The notes under the pieces were generated by a model. It did no database searches, was not told the origin of the DNA, and saw only the letters and a program-made list of their open reading frames with translations. Shown piece by piece: positions 10,843-21,300 of a stretch of DNA of 64,000 bases (its first letter is position 1; each line of letters begins with the position of its first letter). A program made the translations under genes and the position numbers. The DNA is taken from NCBI GenBank assembly GCA_037447655.1, contig JBBHKE010002200.1:79393-143392 (forward strand), given 5' to 3'. The stretch comes from Zygnema cylindricum (taxonomy: Eukaryota > Streptophyta > Zygnematophyceae > Zygnematales > Zygnemataceae).

Positions 10843-11292
10843 CTAAAACATTTCCACTCCTCCTTGACTATCTTCTTCTAAATCGGAATCGTCATCAAGC
10901 TTAAATTTCCCCCTCTTATCTTTCACTTTCTTTGCCTCCTCATCACTATCAACGGAATCTCCTCCATCGGGATCGGGATCCGGCTCACCGTGAGCTAATT
11001 CATTAAACCTCCTATCCACGGCCGAGAATTTCTCATCAATCCAACGCATGAAATTCTCCAAATACTCTCGCATTTGATTGTCGGACATCGAGCCACCGAC
11101 ACCTCTATTTTGATCAAGTGAATCCGTGGGGAATGATGACTCAAATGCGGCTCCGGTAAAATTGAACTCTTTCTCTTCTTTAGGAGGATCCTCGGGAGTC
11201 GGCAATTTTTCCCAAAAATTAGAAACGGGGATAGCTGAAGAGGAGGGATTGAAAGGGGACTTCTTTTTGCTCCTTCTCCCCATACACTGCAA
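10843..11292 (-). CDS. Copia-A small upstream acidic ORF, same frame as gag
   Basis: A 149-codon frame that starts just after the primer site (first ATG 11290-11292) and ends at TAG 10843-10845. That TAG is followed without a gap by the gag ATG in the same frame. The N-terminus is basic (GRRSKKK), the middle has a likely helical segment (MREYLENFMRWIDEKFSAVD), and the C-terminus is very acidic (DPDPDGGDSVDSDEEA, DDDSDLEED). No known domain was recognised. It may be the N-terminal part of gag separated by a readthrough or reinitiation signal, or a separate protein. Confidence 0.6.
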   Translation of the reverse strand: MQCMGRRSKKKSPFNPSSSAIPVSNFWEKLPTPEDPPKEEKEFNFTGAAFESSFPTDSLDQNRGVGGSMSDNQMREYLENFMRWIDEKFSAVDRRFNELAHGEPDPDPDGGDSVDSDEEAKKVKDKRGKFKLDDDSDLEEDSQGGVEMF

Positions 11293-11305
11293 TGGAGCTC
11301 TACCC

Positions 11306-11317
11306 GCTTTGATACCA
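11306..11317 (-). promoter_or_regulatory. Copia-A primer-binding site (tRNA-iMet 3'-end type)
   Basis: The minus strand reads TGGTATCAAAGC two bases inside the 5' LTR. The standard plant copia primer site, complementary to the 3' end of initiator tRNA-Met, is TGGTATCAGAGC, one base different. Confidence 0.85.
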
Positions 11318-11319
11318 AA

Positions 11320-11891
11320 TGAAAGGATCGATAATAAACTCTGAGCTCACTTACAAGCACTTATAGCAGCAGAAGCATTCAGATTATAAAACATTAAATC
11401 AACATTGAAGAGACATTTCAAAAAAATTCTCACATTAATATAAAACTGAAATTACAATCTTTTTCTATCTCTTCTATTACTCCATATAATCCTCCAATTC
11501 CTCATTGATTGATTAACACACAGTCATGGTGTCCCTTAAATACAATACCAGCCATGGCGTGACACGTGTGAGCGTGCGCCGCCAAGAAGCCTCTAGAAAT
11601 CTGCCACCTGTCCACATATTAAACTAAAATACTCTAAATTTCACTAAGGGCTGAAACATAGCAAAACGACAAGCTAAGACGAAAGTACTAGACAAAACTA
11701 GAAGTACTATCGTACTAAATTAGACGTACGAAAATTCTAGATGCGAAACAAATATATTTCGCGAAACATACATAGTACTTTCTCGAAATCGTACGTCAAA
11801 GTACTTTCGATTCATTCTAGAAAGTACAGTTTTTCTTTCGCGAAATCGAACCGATTCCGCGTGCGTACGATTCTTTCAATGAATCGTAACA
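11320..11891 (-). repeat. Copia-A 5' LTR
   Basis: A 572-bp LTR, five substitutions from 7331-7902. The right flank AGAGA repeats the left flank of the other LTR. Confidence 0.92.
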
Positions 11892-11939
11892 AGAGAGAGA
11901 GAGAGAGGGGAGAGAGAGAGAGAGAGAGGGAGAGAGAGA

Positions 11940-11975
<36 letters not shown>
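11892..11975 (+). repeat. GA microsatellite at the Copia-A insertion site
   Basis: A (GA)n run continuing the GA-rich tract at 7287-7330 on the other side of the element. It is absent from the first R1 copy at 53-596. Confidence 0.9.
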
Positions 11976-11977
<2 letters not shown>

Positions 11978-11984
11978 GAGGAAT

Positions 11985-12290
11985 AATTTGCACCAAAACC
12001 GCATGTCTGTTCATGGCTATGTCCGCGCTAATCGCCGTTACATTTGATAATCGGTGCATTCTTTACAAGTGAATGAAACATGAAATAGTGTGGATTCGAA
12101 TGCTAGAAGATAAACTTGTATGAATTGGCAAAGATAATCGTCAAATTGAAAATTTAAATGAAGGGACCACACCACTGACTGCACAATTTACAACCCACAC
12201 CAATTACAATGTATACCAATATTGATTAATTGCATCGTCTTGCCATAAAAGTAAACTAAGCAAAGCAGGTTTTAGATTAGATCAGATTTT
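11985..12290 (+). repeat. Repeat R1, second copy, right part
   Basis: Matches about 250-596 of the uninterrupted copy, beginning at GCACCAAAACC and ending near GGTTTTAGATTAGA. Confidence 0.8.
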
Positions 12291-12432
12291 ACAAAGAATG
12301 ATCATAAAAAGGTGAAAATGGATGAAATTCTGTGCCTTTTTTTACCCCTAGAAAAATTTAAAACATTAAAAAATAGGTTCATCCCTCTTAGCCCTCCGGA
12401 TAGACACTTGGCGACCTGTTTCAAGGGGAATC

Positions 12433-12865
12433 TCAGAGGCAGGAATTAGGAGGGACTGGGGACTGCTGGGAGGGGAGAGGAGAGGGAGGGGAGGGGTGGG
12501 GAGAGGAGGGGAGGCGAAGGGCGGGGAGAGGAGGGAAGGAGAAGGAAGGGGAGAGGTAGGGAAGGGGAGCGGAAGAGAGGTGAAGCTCATGGACAGTAAT
12601 TAGTGTGGCTTGGGGACTCTCCCCAGCCTTGCCTCCCTGTAGAGGATAGGAGAGGAGAGGAGAAGAGAGGCGAGGGGAATGGAGAGGAGGGGTGGGGAGT
12701 GGAGAGGAGGGGAGGGGAGGGTAAAGCAGAGGGGAGTAGGGGAGGGGAGAAGAGAGGAGAGGGGAATGGAGAGGATGGGAGGGGAGTGGATAGGAGGGGA
12801 GGGGAGTGGAGAGGAGGGGAAGGGAGAGGGGAGGAGGGGAGAGGAGAGGAGAGGAAACGAGCGAC
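12433..12865 (+). repeat. Purine-rich minisatellite (GGAGAGGAGGGGAG type)
   Basis: Nearly continuous G/A tract built of variants of GGAGAGGAGGGGAGGGGAGT, broken near 12590-12640. G runs of three and four recur at short spacing, so G-quadruplex or triplex structure is possible. All open frames here are low-complexity shadows. Confidence 0.85.
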
Positions 12866-12949
12866 AACGTCTTTCTCCATTGACTCAGACCTCGGACAAA
12901 CTTGTGGTACATAAAGCTAATTGTACATGATATAGAGTGGTTTACACTA

Positions 12950-13660
12950 AATGAAACCTTTCCAATTTAGTTTTAATATATTTTAATGTTAATAACAATT
13001 ATTCATGATTTTGGGCCAAAAAAAGCCCCGACAAAACTATTGTTATTAACACTAATTACGATGAGTGGTGTAGTAAATAATGTTTTGTAGGACGTTTTTT
13101 TTGTGCGCCCTACTCCATTTGTACGATGTACTATTTTACTACATGTCGTACGTCCGATAATCAAAATTGACGTATCAAAATTTCAATACCCAATCCTCAT
13201 TTTTTGCGTAAGCTTTGCATAAAAAATTGCTGATTTCTCCTTTTTTTGGCCTGGGTTTTTTTTTATATTGTAAAAAAATGTGAAGTCGTGCGAGGTTTGC
13301 AAATCTGTTTGTGTCTGTTTTTAAAAGTTATTTGGAATTTTTGTGTGATTGAATTTATTGAGTTAATAAACTTCCTTAGATGGCTGTTTTCTCATTTATT
13401 AGTACCATATTTTCCTATTTGTGGAATTCATTTATTTTTTTCAGTTAACAATCTTGGATGTGTCTATAAAAATTCGGTCATGTGTAATTAGCACTTTTTG
13501 ATTTTGTCTATCTATGAAATTTCGGTTATGTTCACTTATCAGTTTCTGATTGTGTACATTTATGAAATTCAGTGAGGGCTAGTTTTTTCTGGTGTTGTTT
13601 ACATAGAAAAAAACTACTTGTGCGCGGAACAATTTCAGTTTTTTTAAGAATTTTCGGTGC
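12950..13660. other. A/T-rich stretch upstream of the unknown gene
   Basis: T-rich plus strand with acceptor-like TTTTTTTCAG at about 13443. It may hold earlier exons or introns of the gene that ends at 15852, but none can be fixed by phase. Confidence 0.3.
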
Positions 13661-13662
13661 AG

Positions 13663-15672
13663 GACTTGCATGGAGCAGGAAGCGTGATGCAGTTGAATTT
13701 ACCATTTTTTTGTTTAAATTTTGGATTATTTGTTAGAACTTAGAAAAAACCCCAACAATTGATCATAAATAACATAATGATGTTATATGGCGATGTTTTC
13801 TGCATTACGCTAGAACTATTGTGTAGTTTTTCAAAAAAAGGCTTATACTACTTTTATTTTTATATTTCAATTCTAATTTTATCCGTTTTATCCATTTTAT
13901 CCGTTTTTTCCGTTTTATCCTTTTTATTTTATCCGTTTTCCGTTTTCCGTTTTGTTCGTTTTTATTTGTGAAGATGAATTTTACTCTTCTCTTTTTCTTT
14001 GTTATGTTTCTTTTTTTCGGTTTTTTCTGAAACATCTATTTCTGGTATTTGGTTTAACGTGTAAAATTTCTTCGAGTTACTCTTTTACGAGTTTTTCTTG
14101 AAGGGAAAACATATTTTTTTGTTCTGTTGATCATCCTTAAAAGGAAATACGTACTTTTATTTGTTCTTTCTTTTCCTAACGACCTTCATTTCAGATAAAG
14201 TCATTTTCTTATTTTCAAGTCTGTTCTATTTGATTAGACACGTATTCAATTCGTACTCAAATCCATTCTATTCCATTCGATTCTGTTCTATTATATTCTA
14301 TTGTGTACTATTCTATTCTTTTCTATTCTATTGTATTGTATTCAATTGTATTCCATTTTAATCCATACTATTTCCATTCTATTCCATTCCGTTCCACTCC
14401 GTTTCGTTCCATTCTATTCTATTCTTTCCTATAATTTCCTTTCCCGTAAAGACATTGTGCTATTAACAACCAGTGCTGCAAATATACTCAACAATGCAGT
14501 TTTGTTTTTTTGTCCTTCGTTTTTTTATTTTTCTGTTTTTTGTTGTTGTGCGTTTTAGACTTTTGTGTATTCCTATTTGATTTTGGTTTCTGTCCTTTTC
14601 CAGATATCGGGACGTGACAAGCGTTGAAATTTTGCAACTTTTTTTATCTCTGTTATCACTTTCGGTTACTTTTCATTTCAGGAACTCAATGCCCCATTTT
14701 TGGAGCTCTCAGGTCAGTTTACACATCTCACCAGAACTAATGTGGATTTTGTTGCCAAGTATTTTTGAAAAAAACATTCATGCAATTTCAAACTTCGCTT
14801 AGAATTTTCACTTTCAATGTTCACTTACTGTTCTCAATTTCAATTTTCAATTTCGACTTTTACATTCAATTTTCAATTTCGATTTAATGTATGATTTTTA
14901 GGAATCGGGTTGTCGACATTAATTCATGTTTTTTCGTTTCTTGTTTAACGGGTGTCCCATTGATTTCTCTGGACACCATATTAAATCAACTTAATTCAAT
15001 CTATGTAAAATTCTGTGATCCGGATTAATTACAGTTAATGCTGTTTTTTAGAGTTTCAAGGAAGCACCCTGTTGGTCGAGGAACTCCTTTATTTTTTATT
15101 TTATTTACTTTCTTTTACTTTTCATTAAGTAATTTGTTTTTTCTTTCTTCTACTTTTTTGGCCGAAGAAAGAAGAGAATTTCCCATTTGACTAACCAAAA
15201 TTTTGAAAGTTAAAATGCGAAGAGAGGAAAACTTGAAACAGATGAAAAATGTAAAGAAAAGACGAAAAACGTAAAGAAGAGATGAAAAATGAAAGGGATT
15301 TATTTGGGGAAGTTTTGCAGGAAAGCTTATCCAGGTCCTTATGAGGTTTTCCGGAGGCTTGACTATGGTTTTGGAAAAGAGGAGTATGTAAAAACCGAGA
15401 TTTTTGATAAAATTTCTGAAGATCTCGGATATGCGATTGAAGGCAGAAAGTGAGTCAAGAAACTTGAAAAAAAAATAATGGGAGTTGGTACAAAATCATA
15501 CGTGATAAAATTCCTAAATGGAAACTAATGTAACAATACAATTGTGGAAAAATGTGAGTGATAAAATTCTAAAAGGAAATGCATACAATCATATGATTGT
15601 AACTGTGACTGTAATATGATCAACCTTAGCTTGAATTTATTGATTAATATGTATATATATATTATATATATA

Positions 15673-15718
<46 letters not shown>

Positions 15719-15852
15719 GTGACTAAATAATTTTTAATTTATTCTACAATAGTTATCAACAACATTTATTTTTTTTCCTTTGTGTTTTTTTGCTTTTCAG
15801 AAAGCCTTCTCCACCGATCGGTTTCTGGAAAAACTCCACTTTTCAAAACTGA
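13663..15852 (+). CDS. Unrecognised multi-exon gene, C-terminal exons
   Basis: Three exons fit together by splice sites and phase: 14682-14758 (begins ELNAPFLELSGQFTH), 15321-15449 (includes AYPGPYEVFRRLDYGFGK and TEIFDKISEDLGYAIEG) and 15801-15852 (PSPPIGFWKNSTFQN, TGA at 15850-15852). The introns are GTATTT...TTGCAG and GTGAGT...TTTCAG. The composition is protein-like (mixed hydrophobic, charged and aromatic) in contrast to the T-rich surroundings, which behave as introns on the sense strand. Two weaker upstream microexons fit the phase: 14604-14622 and 13663-13683. The 5' end was not found. The family was not recognised, and no targeting signal or catalytic motif can be claimed from the visible 85 or so residues. 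Start coordinate and upstream exons are tentative. Confidence 0.55.
13870..14430 (+). repeat. T-rich simple repeats (CCGTTTTAT and ATTCT types)
   Basis: Degenerate TCCGTTTTATCC units at about 13880-13955, and degenerate pentamers ATTCT/ATTCC at about 14255-14430. Both lie in what appears to be intron sequence of the unknown gene. Confidence 0.75.
15640..15715 (+). repeat. AT dinucleotide microsatellite
   Basis: Runs of TA, interrupted by an A8 run, within the last intron of the unknown gene. Confidence 0.9.
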
Positions 15853-15884
15853 TATATTATATTCTATTAATTTTTTTCACATGC

Positions 15885-16150
15885 ATATGTTTTGTCCCAT
15901 ATGTTCAGTGTCACATGTTCTATCATATGCTTGTCCTATATGTGGTGTGTTTTATGTTTTGTCTTATGTATGCGTTGTCTCATATGTTTTGTCTTATATG
16001 CTTGTCTCATTTGTTTTGTCTTATTTGCTTTATCTCATATATTTGTCTTATATATGCATTGTCTCACATGTTCTGTCTTACATGCTTGTCTCGTTTGCTT
16101 TGTCTCACGTGTTTTGTTTTTTATGCTTTGTCTCATGTTTTTTGTCTCAT
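15885..16150 (+). repeat. TTGTCTCATATG-type minisatellite
   Basis: About twenty degenerate units of 12-15 bp, such as TTGTCTCATATGTTT and TTGTCTTATATGCTT, just after the last exon of the unknown gene. The Cys/Leu-rich open frames across it come from the repeat. Confidence 0.8.
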
Positions 16151-16159
16151 GTAAGCATT

Positions 16160-17863
16160 AAGTTGAATTTGAAATATTTCATGTTTGATTTACATCACGA
16201 TGTGGTTCTGCATAAGTGTTGATGTGCCGTTAACAAATAGTGAGTACTTCATCTACTAGTGAATTTAATAATAAACTTTGTCAAAAAACTCTTGATCAAA
16301 ACTTGTCATTGAAGAGGGACTAAGTAAAAGCAAAAGAAAAGGTGACGACTATCTATACAGTACAGTCTTCTCCCCTTCACTTCATGACATAAATTATGAG
16401 TTTTGGGTTTCGGGTTTTGCAGGGGTTTTGTAAGCAGATTGATGTTATCATAATATGTCTCTCTCTCCTCTCTGAAAACTTTCCTCTTCCTCTTTCTTTT
16501 CCCATTTCCCAGGGTAGTTAGGATGTGTTATTATTAGTTGACACTTTATTTTTTGTGTGTAACTTTAGACTGAATTGGTATCTGTTTTTCCAAAGCTTAT
16601 AGAAGAGATCTATATCTATATATCTGTTGCCTTTCTTTACTCACGTCTCGTCTTTAGGCATTTTTAAAATTAATTTCAGGCACTTAAAGTGTGATTTAAA
16701 AAAATTAAAAGTTGTTTTTGATTGGGAAGGCAGTTGGAGCCACATATTTTAATGTGTCCGCATGGAAACATGTATGCCATAAAGAAAATTAGTGATGGTT
16801 GTTGTACCTTTTGTTTCCTAAATTTCTTGATTTGCTTTTGGTGAATGTGTGTATTTCATTTTTACTTTTATGTTTATGTTTATATTACAATAGTCTTTTG
16901 AGGTTCGTCTTAGGACGTTGGGTTTTTTACGGTATAGATAGTCAGTTCACATTGTGTGTATGTGTGTGTGTGAGTGTGTGTGTCATATAATGACAAAAGA
17001 ATAATTTAACTTCAGATTATTTGTTGATGTAGCCACAATATACTTTATAATGCTTAAGGAATCATTTCATGTCAAATTATTTGCTATATATTCAACCACA
17101 ATATGTTTTACATATGCATGAATGTACGTGGTTGTGTCGATTTGATACACAAAAGGACCTGAGACCGTGAATTATTTTGACTTTCCTATAAATGCAAGTT
17201 CGAAAGGTGGTTAAATCTCAATCGTGGATTGCTGGTGTTTGTTCCGATACAATCTTACTTTACCAATGGGATAGAGTGATTCAGGCACGAGAAATTTGTT
17301 TATTTGTCCCTTTGTTTGTTTATTTGTTTGTTTGACAAAGAATTGTTGAAACGTGCGATTCAGTACCTCATCAGTTAGCACAAGATGACAAGTGAGAGGC
17401 TGCAAGCTATGGATTGATTTTTTGACACAGTTGTAACGTGGAATCATTTAAGCGAAGCAAAGACTATTTGTCTTTTGTTCACAAAATTAAAATGTTTAGT
17501 CCTTGTACGCCGGCTGGTAACTAAACAATCTCTGTAAAAAAAATAATCTTATGTTTCCCTGTACTGGACATGTTAAAAATATTTAATTCATTGATGCTGA
17601 GGATTAAACCTAACCGGATGTTGTATTTGGATTCAGTACAGCTAATGACAGGGGAACAATGGGGCTGAAAACAATTTAAGGGAAAACTGGTCGTCTCCCA
17701 CAAAAGTCCCATTTACCTATCAAAAATCACTTTTGTATCAGCTATTCAGTTATTTTTTCTCAACCAGAATAAACCTTTTACGATTTTTTGACTAAAAATA
17801 AGTTGCATTCAGTGTAAAATACGGAGGAGTGCACCTAAAAACGAGTTGGTGACACATCATACT
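16160..17863. other. Intergenic stretch, no gene supported
   Basis: A/T-rich DNA with a GT microsatellite near 16950-16983 and several acceptor-like TTTCAG or CCCAG sites. A short frame at about 16725-16790 (IGKAVGATYFNVSAWKH) looks somewhat protein-like but has no phase-matched partner, so it is not called. Confidence 0.4.
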
Positions 17864-18329
17864 TATTGGAATTCGTCATACTATTGAATCACTATAATTT
17901 AGGTAGTTATTTCATGATGACTAAAGTCCTAGAACACTAAGTCTTAAGTGCTCCACTTTAATTAGTGTTCATGTACTTGCTTGTACATAATGTATTAAGC
18001 GTAGAAAGATTCTCACTGAAAGTTTAGGATCTTTCTAACTAGTTCTACCTCCACTTTTAGATCTACCTAGATTAGTCGTAGTTCCACTTATTGGTTGTAC
18101 CTATATTAGTTGTACCTCCACTTTTGTGTAGTGCGCTTTACACACTTGAGTTCATCTATAAAACTCAAGTGTCTCACTATGATTTTTCACTTACAAATTT
18201 CAATTTACTGAACTTTAGTTTACGACAGTCCTTTTTGTCCTTACTGTCTTTTTCCCTTTTTATGTACTTTGTACACTTTTCTGTCCTTTTGCTCTTTATC
18301 AATCTTTTGTTATGGGCGCTAATTTATTA
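17864..18329 (+). repeat. Copia-H LTR 1
   Basis: A 466-bp LTR. It contains three variants of TACCTCCACTT in the likely promoter part, a TATA box in a palindrome (18142-18172), and a 22-codon hydrophobic upstream ORF (18262-18330) that overlaps the gag start in another frame. Its last six codons are the gag N-terminus. Confidence 0.88.
18142..18172 (+). promoter_or_regulatory. Copia-H TATA box inside an 11-bp-arm palindrome
   Basis: Arms ACACTTGAGTT and AACTCAAGTGT flank CATCTATAA, so TATAAAA (18157-18163) sits in the loop and right shoulder of a potential stem-loop. The same palindrome is present in LTR 2 near 23159 and LTR 3 near 28248. Confidence 0.75.
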
Positions 18330-21300
18330 GGTTATGGGCCCACAGCTTCGGCCGTGTCAAACTCAGTACAGAAATTTAAAGGACAGGACTTTTACAACTG
18401 GAAATTTCTAATCCAGCATCTATTCAGTTTTGAGAAATTATGGGGCCACGTCATAGGAGACGTCATCATTCCAATATTACCAGATGAGGATGACGATGAT
18501 TTTGCGGCTACCCAGACTGCAATCATTGCGTGGAGAGAAAAGGACTCCGTCGCACTGTCTCGTCTCATACTGTCGCTAGATGGAACAATCGCAAATCTTG
18601 TACGAAGCGCCACAACCGCAAATGAAGCGTGGCGACTTTTATGCGCCGCGTATGAAACCGACACGTGGCCGCATCGTTTGGCTCTTCGACGAGAATTTAT
18701 TCTTCTTGAAAAGGATAAGTCTGAAGACATGTTGTCATTTATTCAAAAAGTACAATCATACGCTGGTCGTTTGAAATGTATTAATTATCCTGTGACGCAT
18801 GAAGATCTTATTAGCGTCATCTTGGCAGGATTGCCGTCCAGTTTTGAATCCTTTGTTGGTACGGTTGACAAAAATCCTGCGAATATTACCTTACCTGATC
18901 TAACCAATCAACTTGTCTATGAAGAAAGCAGACAAAAATTAAAAAAACATGTGACATCACTTGACGCCACAGCGCTAACTACCCTTGTTTCAAAAAAATC
19001 TTCTACAGGTGCTGCAGGATCTTCCACCTTTTGCAGATACTGCAAAGAGAAAGATCATTTGATCGACGCGTGTCCAGCTCTCGCTCGAAAACGTGAACGT
19101 GCGACAGTTGGTGGTGGCGGCGGTCAAAATAAATACAACGCTTCAAATCCTAGAACGTCGCCCAATCCGCCTGTCGCGTACAATCCCGTTGGACACGCAA
19201 CTGCAGCATTCATGACCCCTTCGTACGGTCCTTACGGACCTCCTCCCCCTTGGTACAACATGTCGCCTCATTTTCAACTTGCGCCAACTGTACCTCCTCC
19301 ACTCCTTCAGTCTGACGTAACAAATCCGGATGTAGCGCCTATCAACCACACCAATTTTGTACCTGCTCCCATTCCTCCAATGGACTATGGGTACGCATTC
19401 AATGCTTCAGGTAATAATCATGATTGGTTAATAGATTCCGGTGCCTCGCACCACATGTCATGCTCCAAATCCATCATGACAAATATAGTTATGCTCTCTT
19501 CTCCTTTACGCATTTTACTTGGAAATAACTCTGTCCTAACGTCAAATTTTGTTGGACAGGTGGCCATAAACCCGAGTAGTTCCGCGCCACTCATTTTGGA
19601 GAACGTTTTCTTTGTTCCCCAACTCAAAAAAAATCTTTTCTCTGTAGGAACTGCACTAAAAAACGGTAGTTTCGGAATCATTTCTGAAACCGACGTCGAG
19701 TTTTTTTCGTCAAATCACGTTTCTCTTGGAAAGGGGATTAAATGTGGTAATCTCTACGTTCTAAAATCCTTTAGAGACTTAGCACATGCAAATGTAGCAA
19801 ACTCTTCTCCTTCCTCTTCTTGTTTTCACAAATGGCATTTACGGTATGGCCATCTAAATAGGCAAAGTTTAGCGTCTCTTAGTAAAGGCCTTTTTTTAGG
19901 CTTAGATTCATTTGATGCAAAACAACTTGATTTTTGCCATGGATGTATAATTGGCAAAATGCCTCGATTACCTTTTCCAACAAGCTCTTCTGAATCAAAT
20001 TCTCCTCTTGATCTAATTTCTAGTGATGTATGTGGACCTATGAGGGTACCAAGTTTGAGTGGATTTGTGTATTTCATTACCTTTATTGATGATTACTCAC
20101 GATTCACTCATGTATATCTTATGAAAAATAAGTCTGAGGCCTTTACTCATTTCAAACATTTTAAGTCCCTTGTCGAAAATCAATTCTCCTCTCAAATAAA
20201 AATGCTAAGAAGTGATAATGGGGGGGAATATATGTCGCATGAATTCACGGATTTTTTAGCATCATGTGGCATAATTCATGAATTGACTGCTCCACATACA
20301 CCTCAACAAAATGGGGATGCCGAAAGACTTAATCGCACCCTTGCCGATATGGCTCGGTCCATGATGCATTTTGCCTCATTACCTCAATCTTTTTGGGCCG
20401 AGGCCCTACTAACTGCTTGTTATGTTCGAAATAGATCACCCACGTCGGCTCTTAAAAACAAAACTCCATTTGAGGCATGGCATAAAAAGAAACCGAATGT
20501 TTCCCATTTTCGCATTTTTGGAAGTGAGGCTTATTACAAAAACCTTACAAATAACGATGGAAAATGGGGTGCAAAGGCCATAAAAGGTATTTTTGTTGGT
20601 TACGCCCCCCACTCCAAAGCGTACCGGATATACTGTCTTAAAACTCGTCGTATCATCATCTCCCGTGACGTCATTTTTAATGAGGACCCTCTTATTCGAC
20701 ACCTCGTACCAAATCTTCCTGTCACACCTTTAACCGTTGATTTCCCTACGGACTCATTATCCGTTGATCCTCTAACCCCTCTTAACAATTCAACGGCCAC
20801 GATGACGGAACCGGAAAACTTTGTTTTTACAGATTTTGGCAGATTTGAAAAATCTTTGACCGCGGAACATGCCGCGAAATCCGCGCCCATTTCACAGACG
20901 CAAATCATTGCGACTGACAATACAGGTGTCGCTTCCCACGATTCACAGCTCACGACGACAAATCTTGACGATATAAATGTCGACGCGCCAACAACCCATG
21001 TGAGAAGTACGCCTCAGGACGAATATTTACGCGCGCCAAACGACATGCAGCTGTCGTCATTAATACTAGCGGACAACGTACGGACTACGACAAATTCTAT
21101 TCAACCAATTTTGGCGAATCCACTTACGCAATCCTCCACGACAAATTTTTTGAACGATTCGCCTATTCAGCAAACTGTACGACGTAGTTCTCGACTTGTA
21201 CGTCCTACTTGGAAGGTGACTCAAAATCTTGCTCACGCCAATCTTGCTGACGTCAAAGATTCACCTCTCACATTAAAATCTGCTCTAAAGCGTCCAGATG

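Larger units (their letters stand above)
7331..11891 (-). mobile_element. Copia-A: Ty1/copia retrotransposon without RT or RNase H
   Basis: A 4561-bp element, coding on the minus strand. It has two 572-bp LTRs with TG...CA ends, a 5-bp target duplication AGAGA (7326-7330 and 11892-11896), a tRNA-iMet-type primer site and a polypurine tract. I count five substitutions between the LTRs, so the insertion is young. Internal order is: small acidic ORF, UAG, gag with two zinc knuckles, protease, integrase (frameshift), UAG, about 24 codons homologous to the start of the RT region in the relative at 37.3 kb, then a stop and the polypurine tract. RT and RNase H are absent. A young copy without RT must have been copied by an enzyme supplied in trans, or lost RT after insertion. 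Confidence 0.9.

Noticed and set aside
12366-12930. Ser/Pro/Leu-rich and Gly/Glu/Arg-rich open frames
   Set aside because: Purine minisatellite read in several frames on both strands; no domain.
16725-16790. Short protein-like frame as an exon
   Set aside because: No phase-compatible donor and acceptor pair links it to the gene ending at 15852 or to any other exon.
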